Positions 1 through 8,708 are shown, numbered from the stretch's first letter. The stretch: DNA of 14,767 nt from Baffinella frigidus (GCA_026770585.1 MU646329.1:1056915-1071681); one strand, 5' to 3'. A program made the numbers and translations. Notes: generated from the letters alone by a model not told the origin.

Positions 1-50
<50 letters not shown>
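1..50. repeat. Poly-G tract of 50 bases at the window edge
   Basis: The first 50 bases are all G, followed directly by non-repetitive sequence containing an XhoI-like CTCGAG. No other G run of this length occurs in the window. A homopolymer at exactly the end of a sequence is more likely a contig-end or read artefact than biology, although the neighbouring DNA also has many G runs of 7 to 9 bases. The missing 3' part of the adjacent gene fits the idea that a contig breaks here. Confidence 0.9.
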
Positions 51-51
<1 letters not shown>

Positions 52-343
52 CTCGAGATCGGGTGTCACGGCAAGATGCTCGGAATTCCGGGGTGGCTTG
101 GGCCACCACTGTCCGGCCTCGACCTGGTGTGGGGAGGGGCGTCATTCAAGGTGGGGTTTGCTCGCAGGGGGACGTGGTTGAGGGCAGCTTGAGCCCTCTG
201 GTCTCGTCTCATCTGTCCACCCAGCGTGAGCCGTCGGTTTGTCAACTTATCAAATCTCGCTTTTCCCCCGTGCGCATAGCCAGATCGGGCACAAGGGAAC
301 GTCTTACGGAATCCTGAACGCGTTAGGGTTTACGGGTTTGGGG
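51..343. other. No recognisable gene; possible intron or downstream sequence of the aldolase-like gene
   Basis: Short open frames exist on both strands but none resembles a known family. I looked on the minus strand for the continuation of the aldolase-like enzyme (a glycine-rich Asp-x-Gly stretch should follow FIE) and did not find it. The sequence is non-repetitive until the heptamer array that follows. Confidence 0.5.
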
Positions 344-412
344 TTTACGGTTTACGGTTGACGGTTGACGGTTGACGGTTTACGGTTTACGGTTTACGGT
401 TTACGGTTTAGG
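344..412 (+). repeat. Heptamer array TTTACGG / TTGACGG
   Basis: Nine consecutive heptamers are visible from 344 to 406: two TTTACGG, three TTGACGG, four TTTACGG. A truncated TTTAGG follows. Degenerate heptamers extend on both sides (about 325-343, and weakly to about 545). The unit differs by one base from plant-type telomere TTTAGGG, so this is a telomere-like array in which a variant has been locally copied. It lies on the plus strand, downstream of exon 4 of the minus-strand aldolase-like gene, perhaps inside its next intron. Confidence 0.85.
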
Positions 413-751
413 TTCAGAGTTAAGAGATGAAGGTTCCAGGTGTCGGATTAATAAGAGGGTGTAGGGTTTGGCGATTAGGGATGAGAGTCCACTGTTTGGG
501 GGTTGACGTTTGGGGCGTCGGGGTTCGGGTTTCGGGTTTGAGTAACCACCCTGGAGGGGACTTGCGGGCAATCCCGAATAAACCTGTATCGCAAAAGCTG
601 ACATAATTTATACCACTACCATACTTATTAAACTTTTTTGTACCAGATTCATTCATCATGGTGGACTCACATTCTGAGTACATTCCCCTTGAAAATCGCA
701 AAGTTGACTTAAGAATACTTCTGGTCCGCTCCAGGGCGGTGGGGGGGCGAC
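413..751. other. Non-coding stretch, probably start of intron 4 of the aldolase-like gene
   Basis: This stretch lies immediately past the proposed exon 4 donor (read on the minus strand, GAG|GTCGCC at 751). It contains degenerate heptamers to about 545, then an AT-richer unique segment (about 600-720). An open frame on the minus strand covers 420-974 but has no family resemblance and runs through the intron 3/exon 4 boundary in a different frame, so I do not call it a gene. Confidence 0.45.
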
Positions 752-2087
752 CTCGATGAAGACTGGGATGACGAGACCCTCCTCCACCGCGGCCGATGAA
801 ATGTCCTGCCGCACCACAAACCCTCACAGCCTGAGTAAATCGCCGAATTTTAGGCCATGTATTTCCCTTGGAGGCCGCCGGATTCCGGCGTATGTGGAGC
901 CTGTTTGCCTTGAATTTGAAAATCGAAAGTCGTCGATTTACGCAGCCCGTGGGATGTCCTGCTGCATGCCGCACGCGTCAAATCGACCGCACCAGAGGGG
1001 GGTAAGCTGAATCCTCAACCAAAGAAAACATCTACCCTAACCACTAACCCCTCACCCCTCACACTAGCCCTAACCCCTAACCCCTCACACCTGAACCATG
1101 AACCATGAACCATGAACCATGAACCATGAACCCTAAACCATGAACCCTGAAACCTGAACCCTGGACCCGAAACCCGAAACCCTGAACCCTGAACCCTGGA
1201 CCCTAAACCATGAACCCGAAACCCGAAACCCAAACCCGCGAACCTGGGCGTTGGCCACGGAGTCAACAAGCACGGCAACGCGCCCGCCCCTGGCTGCCGC
1301 CTCGCCCGCCAGCTTGACCAGGCGCGTGATCTTCCCCTCCCCCACCACCTGCGCCCAGCCCCAACCCTACAGCTGTCAGCGAGAGAAAGGGGGCTGCAGG
1401 ATGATGACAGCCCTGCGCGCCACGTGCCAACTGCTCCTCGGCTGGCCTCCTTGAGGTGGAGTCACTCTCGGCTGCGTGCCGCGGGGATCGGATGGGGACG
1501 TGGGAAACTCTGGTGGGTGACCTGGTTTGTGAGCAGCACGTCCGATACGCCCCCATGCACCATCACCTGCGCCAAACCTGTCTTAGCGCCAACAACCTCC
1601 TCTGGACATTGGATCCTGGTGCCACGGCCGACTGCCGGGATGAGGGGCTGGATGAAGGTATGGAGGCGAAGGGGTGGGAGAGTTGATCTACCTCCGCCTC
1701 GCGCATTGTCTGGGCGCAAACACCAGGACACTTGACGCCGTTCTCGTTCGAGATTTGCAGCTGTATCGCTGCCAGGTCGGGGCATTTATGAGCCTTAACA
1801 TGCGGCCGCATGGCAACCCCCGGGGTCTGGCTGAGCAGCTTCGCCATTCGTTTGCAGTTGCTCTCAAAGAGGTCCATGTCGATCAATAGAGCCGGCGTTT
1901 CAACGCTCTCCACAGGCGCCCCTACAGTCGCTGGTGGAGCCCGGTGCACTCCACTCAGCGGAGAGTTTGACATCATTCGGACCGCGCTGCTCCGGATGCC
2001 ACGAGAGATGCAGGGAGCGCTAGCGAAGGCGCGGACAGAGCTGACCAATCCAGCAGCAACCAACACAGCCAGGAGGTCTCGCTTCAT
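752..2087 (-). CDS. D-threonine aldolase / D-serine dehydratase-like PLP enzyme, 5' four exons, partial
   Basis: Exons on the minus strand are 2087-1692, 1566-1522, 1348-1244 and 805-752 (132, 15, 35 and 18 codons). All junctions are GT-AG and phase 0. The joined 200 residues match the N-terminal half of the fold-type III PLP family (alanine-racemase N-terminal barrel). TPALLID at 64-70 and RPHVKAHK at 94-101 are visible; in the family the first Lys of that motif (K98) forms the Schiff base with PLP. Later come CAQTMREAE, GVSDVLLTNQ, RVAVLVDS and VFIE. The start at 2087 is preferred to an upstream Met at 2168 because it begins directly with Lys-Arg and a hydrophobic core (LLAVLVAAGLV), giving a signal peptide with probable cleavage VRA|FASAP. 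Ser/Arg-rich residues 26-48 follow, suggesting import into a complex plastid. The family is about 370-420 residues with a metal-binding C-terminal domain; that half is not found. The gene may be cut by the contig end or broken. Aldolase versus dehydratase cannot be settled from this half. Confidence 0.85.
1019..1243 (-). repeat. Degenerate telomere-like heptamers filling the 5' half of intron 3 of the aldolase-like gene
   Basis: On the plus strand the array is C-rich (CCCTAAC, CCCTGAA, CCCGAAA). It includes five perfect AACCATG heptamers at 1094-1128. It begins one base from the exon 3 donor (minus strand CAG|GTTCGC at 1243), so the transcript would carry it as G-rich repeats right after the splice site. 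Intron 3 spans 1243-806 (438 bp); the remainder (1018-806) is unique sequence ending in the acceptor GCGGCAG. Confidence 0.85.
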
Positions 2088-2146
2088 CCAGTCCACCCCG
2101 CTCCTTGGATGTTGGGGGAAAGAAAATATTTGACCAGTTTTGAAAA
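2088..2146. promoter_or_regulatory. Upstream region of the aldolase-like gene
   Basis: This short unique segment lies between the proposed start codon and the dispersed repeat block. It includes two copies of TGACCAGTT (about 2131-2155). No TATA box or other element could be assigned with confidence; the role as leader/promoter is by position only. Confidence 0.3.
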
Positions 2147-3950
2147 ATGACCAGTTCCGTGTCACCAAAACCTAAAGGACCAGGGCGTGTCGTTGGCATA
2201 TGTTGGGAGAAATTAAAACCTAAAGGACCTAAAGGACCTAAAGGACCGTGTTCCCTGTCTGAGCCTGTATCCCCTCTTCACGAGCCTCTGCACTGGAGAG
2301 CTAAACGCGATCCGAAAGAAAAAATGCTTTCTCGGCAGATCCCTTCAACGGAACGGCGTGTCGTTGGCATATGTTGGGCGAAATTAAAACCTAAAGGACC
2401 TGTTTCTGAAGGATCTGACGCTTGGATTGCTGTGAATTTTGCTGACTTCCGTACATCAAATCCCAACAATACCACATTTGTCTCCTTTTATCTTTGGTAT
2501 CTTGACTGATTTCACATCACCCCCACAAACAATCCCTCTCACCTTGTGGGGTATCCGTGGCTGGAGCTTTTATACTTCAACCATGGGATACCATGAGCCT
2601 CATAAAGGCTGACTTGGGCTCGGTGTGTGTGCGGGCGCGCTCCTACTTGGAAGCAATCAAACACCCCAACAGAGTCACCCTTTATCCCCTCTTCACGAGC
2701 CTCTGCACTGGAGAGCGAAACGCGATCCGAAAGCAAAAATGCTTTTTATGCAGATCCTTTCTACGGAAGGGCATGTCGCTTGGCTATGTTGGGAGCATTT
2801 ACAACCTAAAGGACCTAAAGCACCACCTGCACCAGTGTGTGTCGGGCTACATCCTTTGGTGTCCAACTGATTTCACCTCACCCCCCACACACAATCCCTC
2901 TCACCTCGTGGGGTATCCGTGATTGAAGCTCTTAAATTTCAAAAATGGGATACCATGAGCCTCATAACGGCTGACTTGGGCTCGGTGTGTGTGCGGGCGC
3001 GCTCCTACTTGGAAGCAATCAAACACCCCAACAGAGTCACCCTTTATCCCCTCTTCACGAGCCTCTGCAATGGAGAGCTCAACTCGATCCGAAAGCAAAA
3101 ATGCTTTTTATGCAGATCCTTTCTACGGAAGGGCGTGTCGTTGGGCTATGTTGGGCGAAATTAAAACCTAAAGGACCTAAAGGACTTCCCTCCCTGCAGC
3201 GTACTTTGCTGTTTTGCTGTTGTTATCTTCTGACGCTTGGATTTCCCTCAACGTCGCTGACTTCCGTACATTGGAAGAAACCTCAACACATCCACCTTTC
3301 TGTCCCCCTTAACTTTGCTGACTTCCGTACATCGGGGGAAACCTCTACATCTGTTTGGTTTGACATCTGAGGTATCCGTGGTTGGAGTTCATATGAGCCT
3401 AACGATGGGATGCCATATGGGCCTTCAGCTGACTTGCCTTATTCTGAGTGTGTGTGCGAGGTCTGTGCCTCTTTGGCCTAACTCAAACGCCCGATGAAGA
3501 TACCCTTTAGCCGGTTTCTGCCGCGATCCTTCTGCACCGGGGGGCCTGATGTGATCCGAAAGGAAGCATGGCCTTTCTGCAGGATACGTTCCGGTGTCCG
3601 CCTATGTTGGGAGCTCGAACAACCTAAAGGACCTAAAGCAATTAAGTGGAACGGCGTGTCGTACAGGACCTAAAGGACCTAAAGGACCGTTGGCATATGT
3701 TAAAAGAAATTAAAACCTAAAGGACCTAAAGCTCCTAAAAACGCCTAAAGCAAAAATGCTTTCTCTGCAGATCCCTTCTATGGAACGGCGTGTCGTTGGC
3801 ATATGTTGGGAGAAATTAAAACCTGAAGGACCTAAAAGGATCCAATACTTCACGAGCCTCTGCACTGGAGAGCTCGATGCGATCCGAAAGCAAAAACGCT
3901 TTCTCTGCAGATCGGATTGCATGCTGGGGCAATATGCAGGTGGTGAGACC
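2147..3950. repeat. Dispersed and tandem repeat block built around CCTAAAGGA and a ~150-bp consensus
   Basis: A consensus of roughly 150 bp recurs: a segment with CTTCACGAGCCTCTGCACTG, then GATCCGAAAG, then a GCAAAAATGC/AGATCC segment, then GTGTCGTTGGCATATGTTGG, then AAATTAAAACC and one to four CCTAAAGGA units. Full or partial copies are seen near 2186, 2253-2401, 2685-2823, 3047-3188, 3520-3645 (degenerate), 3652-3735, 3748-3835 and 3848-3920. Another sub-repeat, GCTGACTTCCGTACAT, occurs at about 2440, 3258 and 3317. Open frames cross the block in several frames at once, as expected from recent duplication rather than protein selection. No terminal repeats or transposase are visible, so the replication mode is unknown. 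Confidence 0.85.
2524..3247 (+). repeat. 362-bp tandem duplication
   Basis: Copy A starts near 2524 and copy B near 2886, with matching landmarks (ATCCCTCTCACC, GGGATACCATGAGCC, GTGTGTGTGCGGGCGCGCTCC) offset by 362 bp. The central part, about 2587-2760 against 2949-3122, is nearly identical. The copies diverge at their 3' ends. A third, much more decayed copy follows at about 3369-3645. The age gradient suggests repeated unequal exchange or replication slippage. Confidence 0.85.
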
Positions 3951-4003
3951 GGTTTTGCCTCGTGTCCCCAATCTCGAGCATTATCGGGCCTTCTGGCCAC
4001 ACT

Positions 4004-5236
4004 TATGGGGTTTGGGGGTTTGAGGTTTGGGGTTTGGGGTTTGGGGTTTGGGTTTCAGGGTTTTAGGTTTTGTGTTTTGGGGGTTGGGGTTTTGGGTTTG
4101 GGGTTCGAGGCTTTGGGTCGGGGTTTTGTGGATTGGTGTTTGGAGTTTGGGGTTTGGGGTTTGGGGTTTGGGGTTTGGGGTTTGGATTGCAGGGTAAAGG
4201 GTGTAGGGTTTGGGGTTTAGGGTTTGGGGTTTAGGGTGTAGGGTCTTGGGTTTTGGCTTGAGGGTTTGGGGTTTAGGGTGTAGGTATCAGGGTTGAGGGT
4301 TGAGGGTTTGGAGTTGACTGTTCAGGGTTTTGAAATTATGGTGAGGGTTGGGGTTTGGGGATTTAGGGTTTGGGTTTCAGATTTTAGGATTTCGGCTTTG
4401 GGGTTTAGTTTTATGGGTTTAGGGTCTGGGGTCAACAGTGAAAGTTTGGGGTTGAGGGTTTGGGGTTTGAAGTTTGGGGTTTGGGGTTTGTGGGTTGGGG
4501 GTTGGGGTGTGGGAATTGGGGTTTGGGGTGTGGGGGTTTGGGGTTTGGGGTTCAGGGTTCAGGGTTGAGGGTTGAGGGTGTAGGATTTAGGAGTTAAGGG
4601 ATTAAGTAGGATTTTGGTTTTAGGGTTGAGGGTTGAGGGTTTGGGGTTCAGGGTTTAGGGTGTTGAGTTCATGTTTCGGGTGTATTATTTATGGTTTAGG
4701 ATTTATGGTGTAGGGTTTGGGCTTTAGAGTGAGGGTGAGGGTTTAGGGTTCAGGTTTTAGGGTTTATGGTTTGGTGCTGAGGGTTTAGGGCTCTGGGTTT
4801 AGTGCTGAGGGTGTCAGGGTTTAGGGGTTAGTGTTGAAGTTTTAGTGTTGGAGGTTCATGGTTTGGTGTTAACGGGTAAGGTTTAAGGTTCACGGGTTGG
4901 CTTTTCGGGGTTCTGGTTTAGGGATTGGGGTTTGGGCTTCGGGTTTTGGGGTATAGGTTTTGGGTTTTACGGTTGAGGGTTTTGTTGGTGTAGGGTTTAG
5001 GGTTTGGGGTTACCAGTTTAGGGTTTAGGGTTTTAGGTTCTTGGTTTGGGGTTTGCGAGTTGGAGATTTTGGTTTGGCGTTCACGGTTCAGGGTTTTGGA
5101 AATGGAATTTGTTTGTACGGTTTAGGGTTTAGGGTTGAGGGTTAAGGTTTCAGGTTTTGGGGTGTAGGGTTTGGGGTTTAGGGTTTAGGGTTCAGGGTTC
5201 AAGTTTGAGGGTTGGGAGTTGAAGGTTTAGGGTGTA
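4004..5236 (+). repeat. Large G-rich degenerate telomere-like array (TTTAGGG/GGTTTGG type)
   Basis: More than 1.2 kb of heptamer-like sequence carries the G-rich strand on plus. Local runs of GGTTTGG occur at about 4022-4050 and 4144-4187; TTTAGGG, TTGAGGG and TGTAGGG variants dominate later. The T/G strand asymmetry keeps all three plus frames open in places, giving artificial glycine/valine/phenylalanine-rich open frames that I reject as genes. Runs of three or four Gs at short spacing predict G-quadruplex potential on this strand. Confidence 0.93.
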
Positions 5237-5749
5237 TGCCAGTGGTCCAGGTGCAGCGATACCGCGAGCTCTACGAATTCGCCGCCGCTGGACGGCATCT
5301 TGCGTACAACCGGCGTGGGCGGTAATTCAAGCTGGATGTTACTAGGTTAACGACTTGAAAACCGGGTAGTTAGGCGTACGGTATTGCCTACGGTAGACCG
5401 TAGCCCCCCTAGGACCTGATGTTTCGTAGGACCCCCCCTAGGCCCCTACGGGCCACCATAGGCAATACCGTAGGCTGAACTACCCGGTTTTCAGGACGTC
5501 AGCCTATGAATGTGCGAGAGTTGCTTGCTCACGCTCGCCTAAGGCGCCGCATTGTGAACACGCCCCGAGAGCCCTGCCCCCCGCGGACTTGCCCTCCAAC
5601 CTCCGCACCCCCTGGGATGCAAAGTTGCGTGGACGTAGGAGGAAGATTTGAGGAGATGTGTCGATCAAAAAAGTCGAGGAATGTTTTCGAGGAGAGTCAA
5701 TCGAATGAGCCGTCTATTCGACTTAGAGGGTGGGTGGAGTAGCCGTACC
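5237..5749 (+). pseudogene. Unique island between the two heptamer arrays, with an exon-like gene relic interrupted by a foldback element
   Basis: After a CAG at 5248-5250, a coding-looking frame begins with VQRYRELYEFAAAGR at 5251 and continues for 24 codons to TAA (5323). If the 170-bp foldback element and one copy of its target duplication (ATGT) are disregarded, the same frame resumes with FKLDVRELLAHARLRRR downstream of the insertion and stays open to 5742. Codon use is GC-rich like the real exons and unlike the flanking arrays. I do not recognise the family. The internal stop and the insertion suggest a decayed fragment; a chance open frame is possible. Confidence 0.3.
5340..5509. mobile_element. 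Foldback (MITE-like) element, family 1, copy 1, 170 bp
   Basis: The element is almost entirely one inverted repeat: the left arm contains TGAAAACCGGGTAGTT and the right arm AACTACCCGGTTTTCA, with nested palindromes around CTACGGTA and CCTAGG. It ends in CCTATGA on the right and in the degenerate TACTAGG on the left. Flanking bases ATGT (5336-5339 and 5510-5513) form a 4-bp target duplication. There is no coding capacity, so mobility would need a transposase from elsewhere. It belongs to the subfamily with AAAACCGGG arms, like the copy at 14273. Confidence 0.9.
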
Positions 5750-7410
5750 CCAAAACCTAAACAGTGAAACCTAAGCCCTAAACCCTGAACCCTTAACCCT
5801 AGACCCTACATTGGGCCTACAATCCAAACCCTGAACCCTGAGCCTAACCCAACACCAAGAACCTAAACCCTAAAATCCAAACCCTTGACCCAAATTCAGT
5901 CCCAAGAACCTGAACCCTAAACTGCCAACCCATGACCCTAATTGCCAACCCGTAACCCTGATTTAGGTACCACACCTAAAACCCTAAACCTTACCTTAAA
6001 CACTAAGGTTCAAACCCTAAACCCTGAACCTAAAGCCCTAAACCCAAAACCCAACACCCTAAACAATAAACCCTTAACTCTCAACTCTTTGTGTTTGCCT
6101 GGTTCATTCCCCAGCTCGGAGTTTCCCCCCCAGAGTTGGAGTCGGAGTTCCCCGAGTCGGAGTCGGAGTACCCATCCTATCCACACTACCCACAAACTCT
6201 TGACCCTGAACCCTTTTCTCCAAAACCTAAACCCTGAAGCTTCAACAGTGAACACTCAACCCTAAACCGTCAACTCTAGAACCCAAACCCTGGCCATAAA
6301 TACTAAATGCTAAACCCGAACTCTGAACCCCCAACCCTAAATCATAAACCCTAAACCCTAAACTATAAACCCTGAACTCAGAACTCTAAATCCGAAACCA
6401 TAAATCCTAAGCCCTGACCCATTAAAATCTGAACCCTCAACCACAAACCTTTGATCCTGAAACCTAAACCTTGAACCCTGTATCCAATCCCTAAGCCCCA
6501 AATCATCAACACCAATCCCTAAACCCTGAATCCTAAACCAAAAACCTTAACTTAAACCCTGAAACCTGGAATAGACCTAAAACACCTCTTGAAATGAGCC
6601 CTGAACCGTAAAAACATATACAGTGGAACCTGAACCCTTCACCCCCCCAAACCCTGATATCTCGACGTTGAACCCTGAACCGTGAATCCTGAACCAAAAA
6701 AAATCAACCATTAACTCTAAACCCTAAACCCTTTAGGGTTTAGAAACCCTACACGCTAAACCCTAAACCCTCAACCCTCAACCCCAAACCCCAGACCCTA
6801 AACCCTAAACCCTAAACCCTTCATTCCACACCCTACACACTGAAACCTAAATCCTAAACTCTGAACCCTGAACCCTAAACCCTCAAACTTAAACCCTAAA
6901 CCCTACACACTGAACCCTAAATCCTAAATCCTTAACCCTCAACCTTAAACTCTAAAACTTAAACCCCAAACCCTTCATGTAAACTCTGAACCTTAAAACC
7001 TAAACTCTAAGCCCTCAACCTCAAGCCTTCAACCCTAAACCCTACACCCTACACCCTAAACCCTAAACCCTAAACCCTAAACCCTAAACCCTAAACCCTA
7101 AACCCTACACCCTAAACCCTAAACCCTCAGCCACAAATCCCAAACCCTAATCCCTAAGCCCCAAACCCTAAAGCCTAAACCCTAAACCCTAGACCCTAAG
7201 TTAAACCATTGAACCTAATTTGACCATCAACCCTGCATGAACCCAGGAACCTAGACCCCAAACCTAAATCCGAAACCCTAAATCCAGAATCCCAACCCCT
7301 CACCCCCCCCCCCTACCTCCTACCCCCTGACCCTTGAACCCTAACCCCTGAACCCTAACCCCTAACCCCTCACCCCTAAACCTTCCAGAACCCAAACCCT
7401 CAATTCTAAA
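5750..7410 (-). repeat. Large C-rich degenerate telomere-like array (CCCTAAA type)
   Basis: About 1.6 kb of degenerate CCCTAAA, CCCTGAA, CCCTCAA and CCCTACA heptamers lie on the plus strand, the opposite orientation to the 4004-5236 array. The most regular part is seven perfect CCCTAAA units at 7054-7102. A ~110-bp non-heptamer insert at about 6078-6186 carries GAGTCG-type hexamers. No gene is visible. Confidence 0.93.
6724..6743. repeat. Local switch of telomere strand: CTAAACCCT-TT-AGGGTTTAG hairpin
   Basis: Inside the C-rich array, a perfect 9-bp inverted repeat with a 2-base spacer changes C-rich to G-rich for one and a half units before the array returns to C-rich. It is a miniature head-to-head junction of the same repeat and could mark a template switch or foldback repair event. 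Confidence 0.8.
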
Positions 7411-7867
7411 ACAGGACTTGGCGTGGGACGCCTCAACGGCTAGACTCTGAAAAACAAGTCTCTGTGTGGACCCTCAAACAGGTCTCAGTGTGGGACGCCG
7501 AGACCGGAATTCTGTGGAGATGGTCAACGCTAAAAATGGGGTTGAGGAAGTGAGGAGAGGGGGGCGAGGGTTGGGGGTGATGAGGGGGGCGAGGGTTCGG
7601 AGTCAATGTACATGTACTGTGGGTCTTATGAAGAAAAGCACACAGACCGAGTTGAGCGCATGCCTTGAGTGTACAAGGTTTTAAGGCCCGGAGAAAGCGG
7701 ACCTGAAATTCAAAACAATCAAGATACCCGCTCAACTCGGTGGCAACCACTCGTGTTTCGCGGACCTAAAATCTGGCCCGCCACCCACCGTGGTAACAAA
7801 ACTGTACATTATGGTCGAGGAAGCACTGTAGTTATGACACTGGCCGATTGGTTCTCGTCGGCCACAC
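7411..7867. other. Non-genic stretch with possible WD-repeat-like relic and a 13-bp inverted repeat
   Basis: A short plus-strand frame near 7460-7515 reads QVSVWDAETGILWRW, which resembles one WD40 blade strand, but it has no extended reading frame and stops soon after. ACCGAGTTGAGCG at 7646-7658 and its complement at 7729-7741 form a 13-bp inverted repeat 70 bp apart without target duplications that I can see. Nothing here can be called a gene. Confidence 0.35.
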
Positions 7868-8039
7868 CAATAGGGTAACGGCCTGAAAATGGGGTAGTTA
7901 GGCCTACGGGATTGCCTAGGACCTCCTACCGTAGGCCGAGACTTTTTGGTCCTAGGATCCCTCGGCCTACGGTAGGAGGTCCTAGGCAATGCCGTATGCC
8001 TACATGTAACTACCCCATTTTCAGGCCGTTAGCCTATGA
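7868..8039. mobile_element. Foldback element, family 1, copy 2, 172 bp
   Basis: Ends are CAATAGGGTAACGG and CCGTTAGCCTATGA; arms contain CTGAAAATGGGGTAGTT and its complement. The 4-bp duplication is ACAC (7864-7867 and 8040-8043). It differs from the copy at 13350 by only a few substitutions, one T in the loop and a 6-bp insertion (CATGTA) in the right arm, which implies recent mobilisation of this subfamily. Confidence 0.93.
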
Positions 8040-8043
8040 ACAC

Positions 8044-8468
8044 TACATGGGTTACTCGATTTGAAGGTCTTTGATTGATGTAAGAACGCAAACACCGACT
8101 GAGGTCAGAGCAACGTTATTCTTATCAGCCCAGGTATTCCTGCAACTGTTGTTCTGGACTAGTGAGAACGATGTGGGTATCTAGGCTCGAAGGGCAAATA
8201 AGGACGCTAGGTTATGAGGACGCCACAGTAGATTCACTGCGTGTCGTTGGCATATGTTGGGCGAAATCAAAACCTAAAGGACCTAAAAAAGGACCTAAAG
8301 GACGTAGGCCTCCGAAGAAGATCAACTTAAGATAGTTGACGGCAAACTACGGTCCTTCTAAGAGAGAGTTGACTGGAAACCCCGAGACTCTGCAAGGCCT
8401 GCGGATCCGTTGAAGTAAACTCATCGGAAGGCAAGAGTCTCCGTGACACGTGGGGCTTGTAGCGTTTA
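8044..8468. other. Non-genic stretch with an isolated copy of the CCTAAAGGA repeat
   Basis: At 8238-8309 a fragment of the 2147-3950 repeat family reappears (GTGTCGTTGGCATATGTTGG, GCGAAATCAAAACC, then CCTAAAGGA units). It is 4.3 kb from the main block and not flanked by visible duplications. The rest is unique and shows no coding signal. Confidence 0.6.
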
Positions 8469-8587
8469 CAGGGGTACCTCGCTCACAAGAAACCGCCACT
8501 CCCCTAGGACCACCGTAGGGCCCTGGGCATAGGCCTACTGTAGGGTCCTCTAGGGGGGGGCGGTTTCTTGTGAGCGAGGTACCCCTG
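8469..8587. mobile_element. TA-flanked foldback MITE, family 2, copy a, 119 bp
   Basis: Perfect 29-bp terminal inverted repeats start CAGGGGTACCTCGC and are flanked by TA on both sides (8467-8468 and 8588-8589). A TA target is the signature of Tc1/mariner-type transposition. The interior is palindromic (CCTAGGACC, GGGCCC, GGCCTAC). It has no coding capacity. Confidence 0.9.
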
Positions 8588-8708
8588 TAGAAACGGACAG
8601 GTCTCTGTTTTCCATCTGGGTCCTCAATGTTCAAGACCAAACTGCGTCGCTTTCTGGTTACACGCACCTCGTGTGTTGGGTACCTCTGCAGGGAGTGCTG
8701 CAGCAGTA
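8588..8708. other. Spacer between two family 2 elements
   Basis: About 120 bp of unique sequence separate the two TA-flanked elements. No gene or signal is recognised. Confidence 0.5.

Noticed and set aside
420-974. 184-codon minus-strand open frame
   Set aside because: It overlaps the aldolase-like intron 3/exon 4 boundary in the wrong frame and includes heptamer repeats; no recognisable motif.
2557-3164. Two similar 81-121-residue open frames starting with Met in the 362-bp duplication
   Set aside because: Several overlapping frames are open and similarly conserved, because the DNA is recently duplicated. No splice logic, family resemblance or codon bias supports a protein.
4020-4568. Long plus-strand open frames rich in Gly, Val, Phe and Leu
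   Set aside because: They are produced by the T/G-rich heptamer repeat, which lacks in-frame stops; there is no protein logic.
6078-6186. Ser/Arg-rich coding fragment in the insert of the C-rich array
   Set aside because: It is explained by a short GAGTCG-type hexamer repeat and has no splice or start context.
7646-7741. A further inverted-repeat element with ACCGAGTTGAGCG ends
   Set aside because: Only 13 bp of inverted repeat, no extension, no target duplication and no second copy; could be chance.
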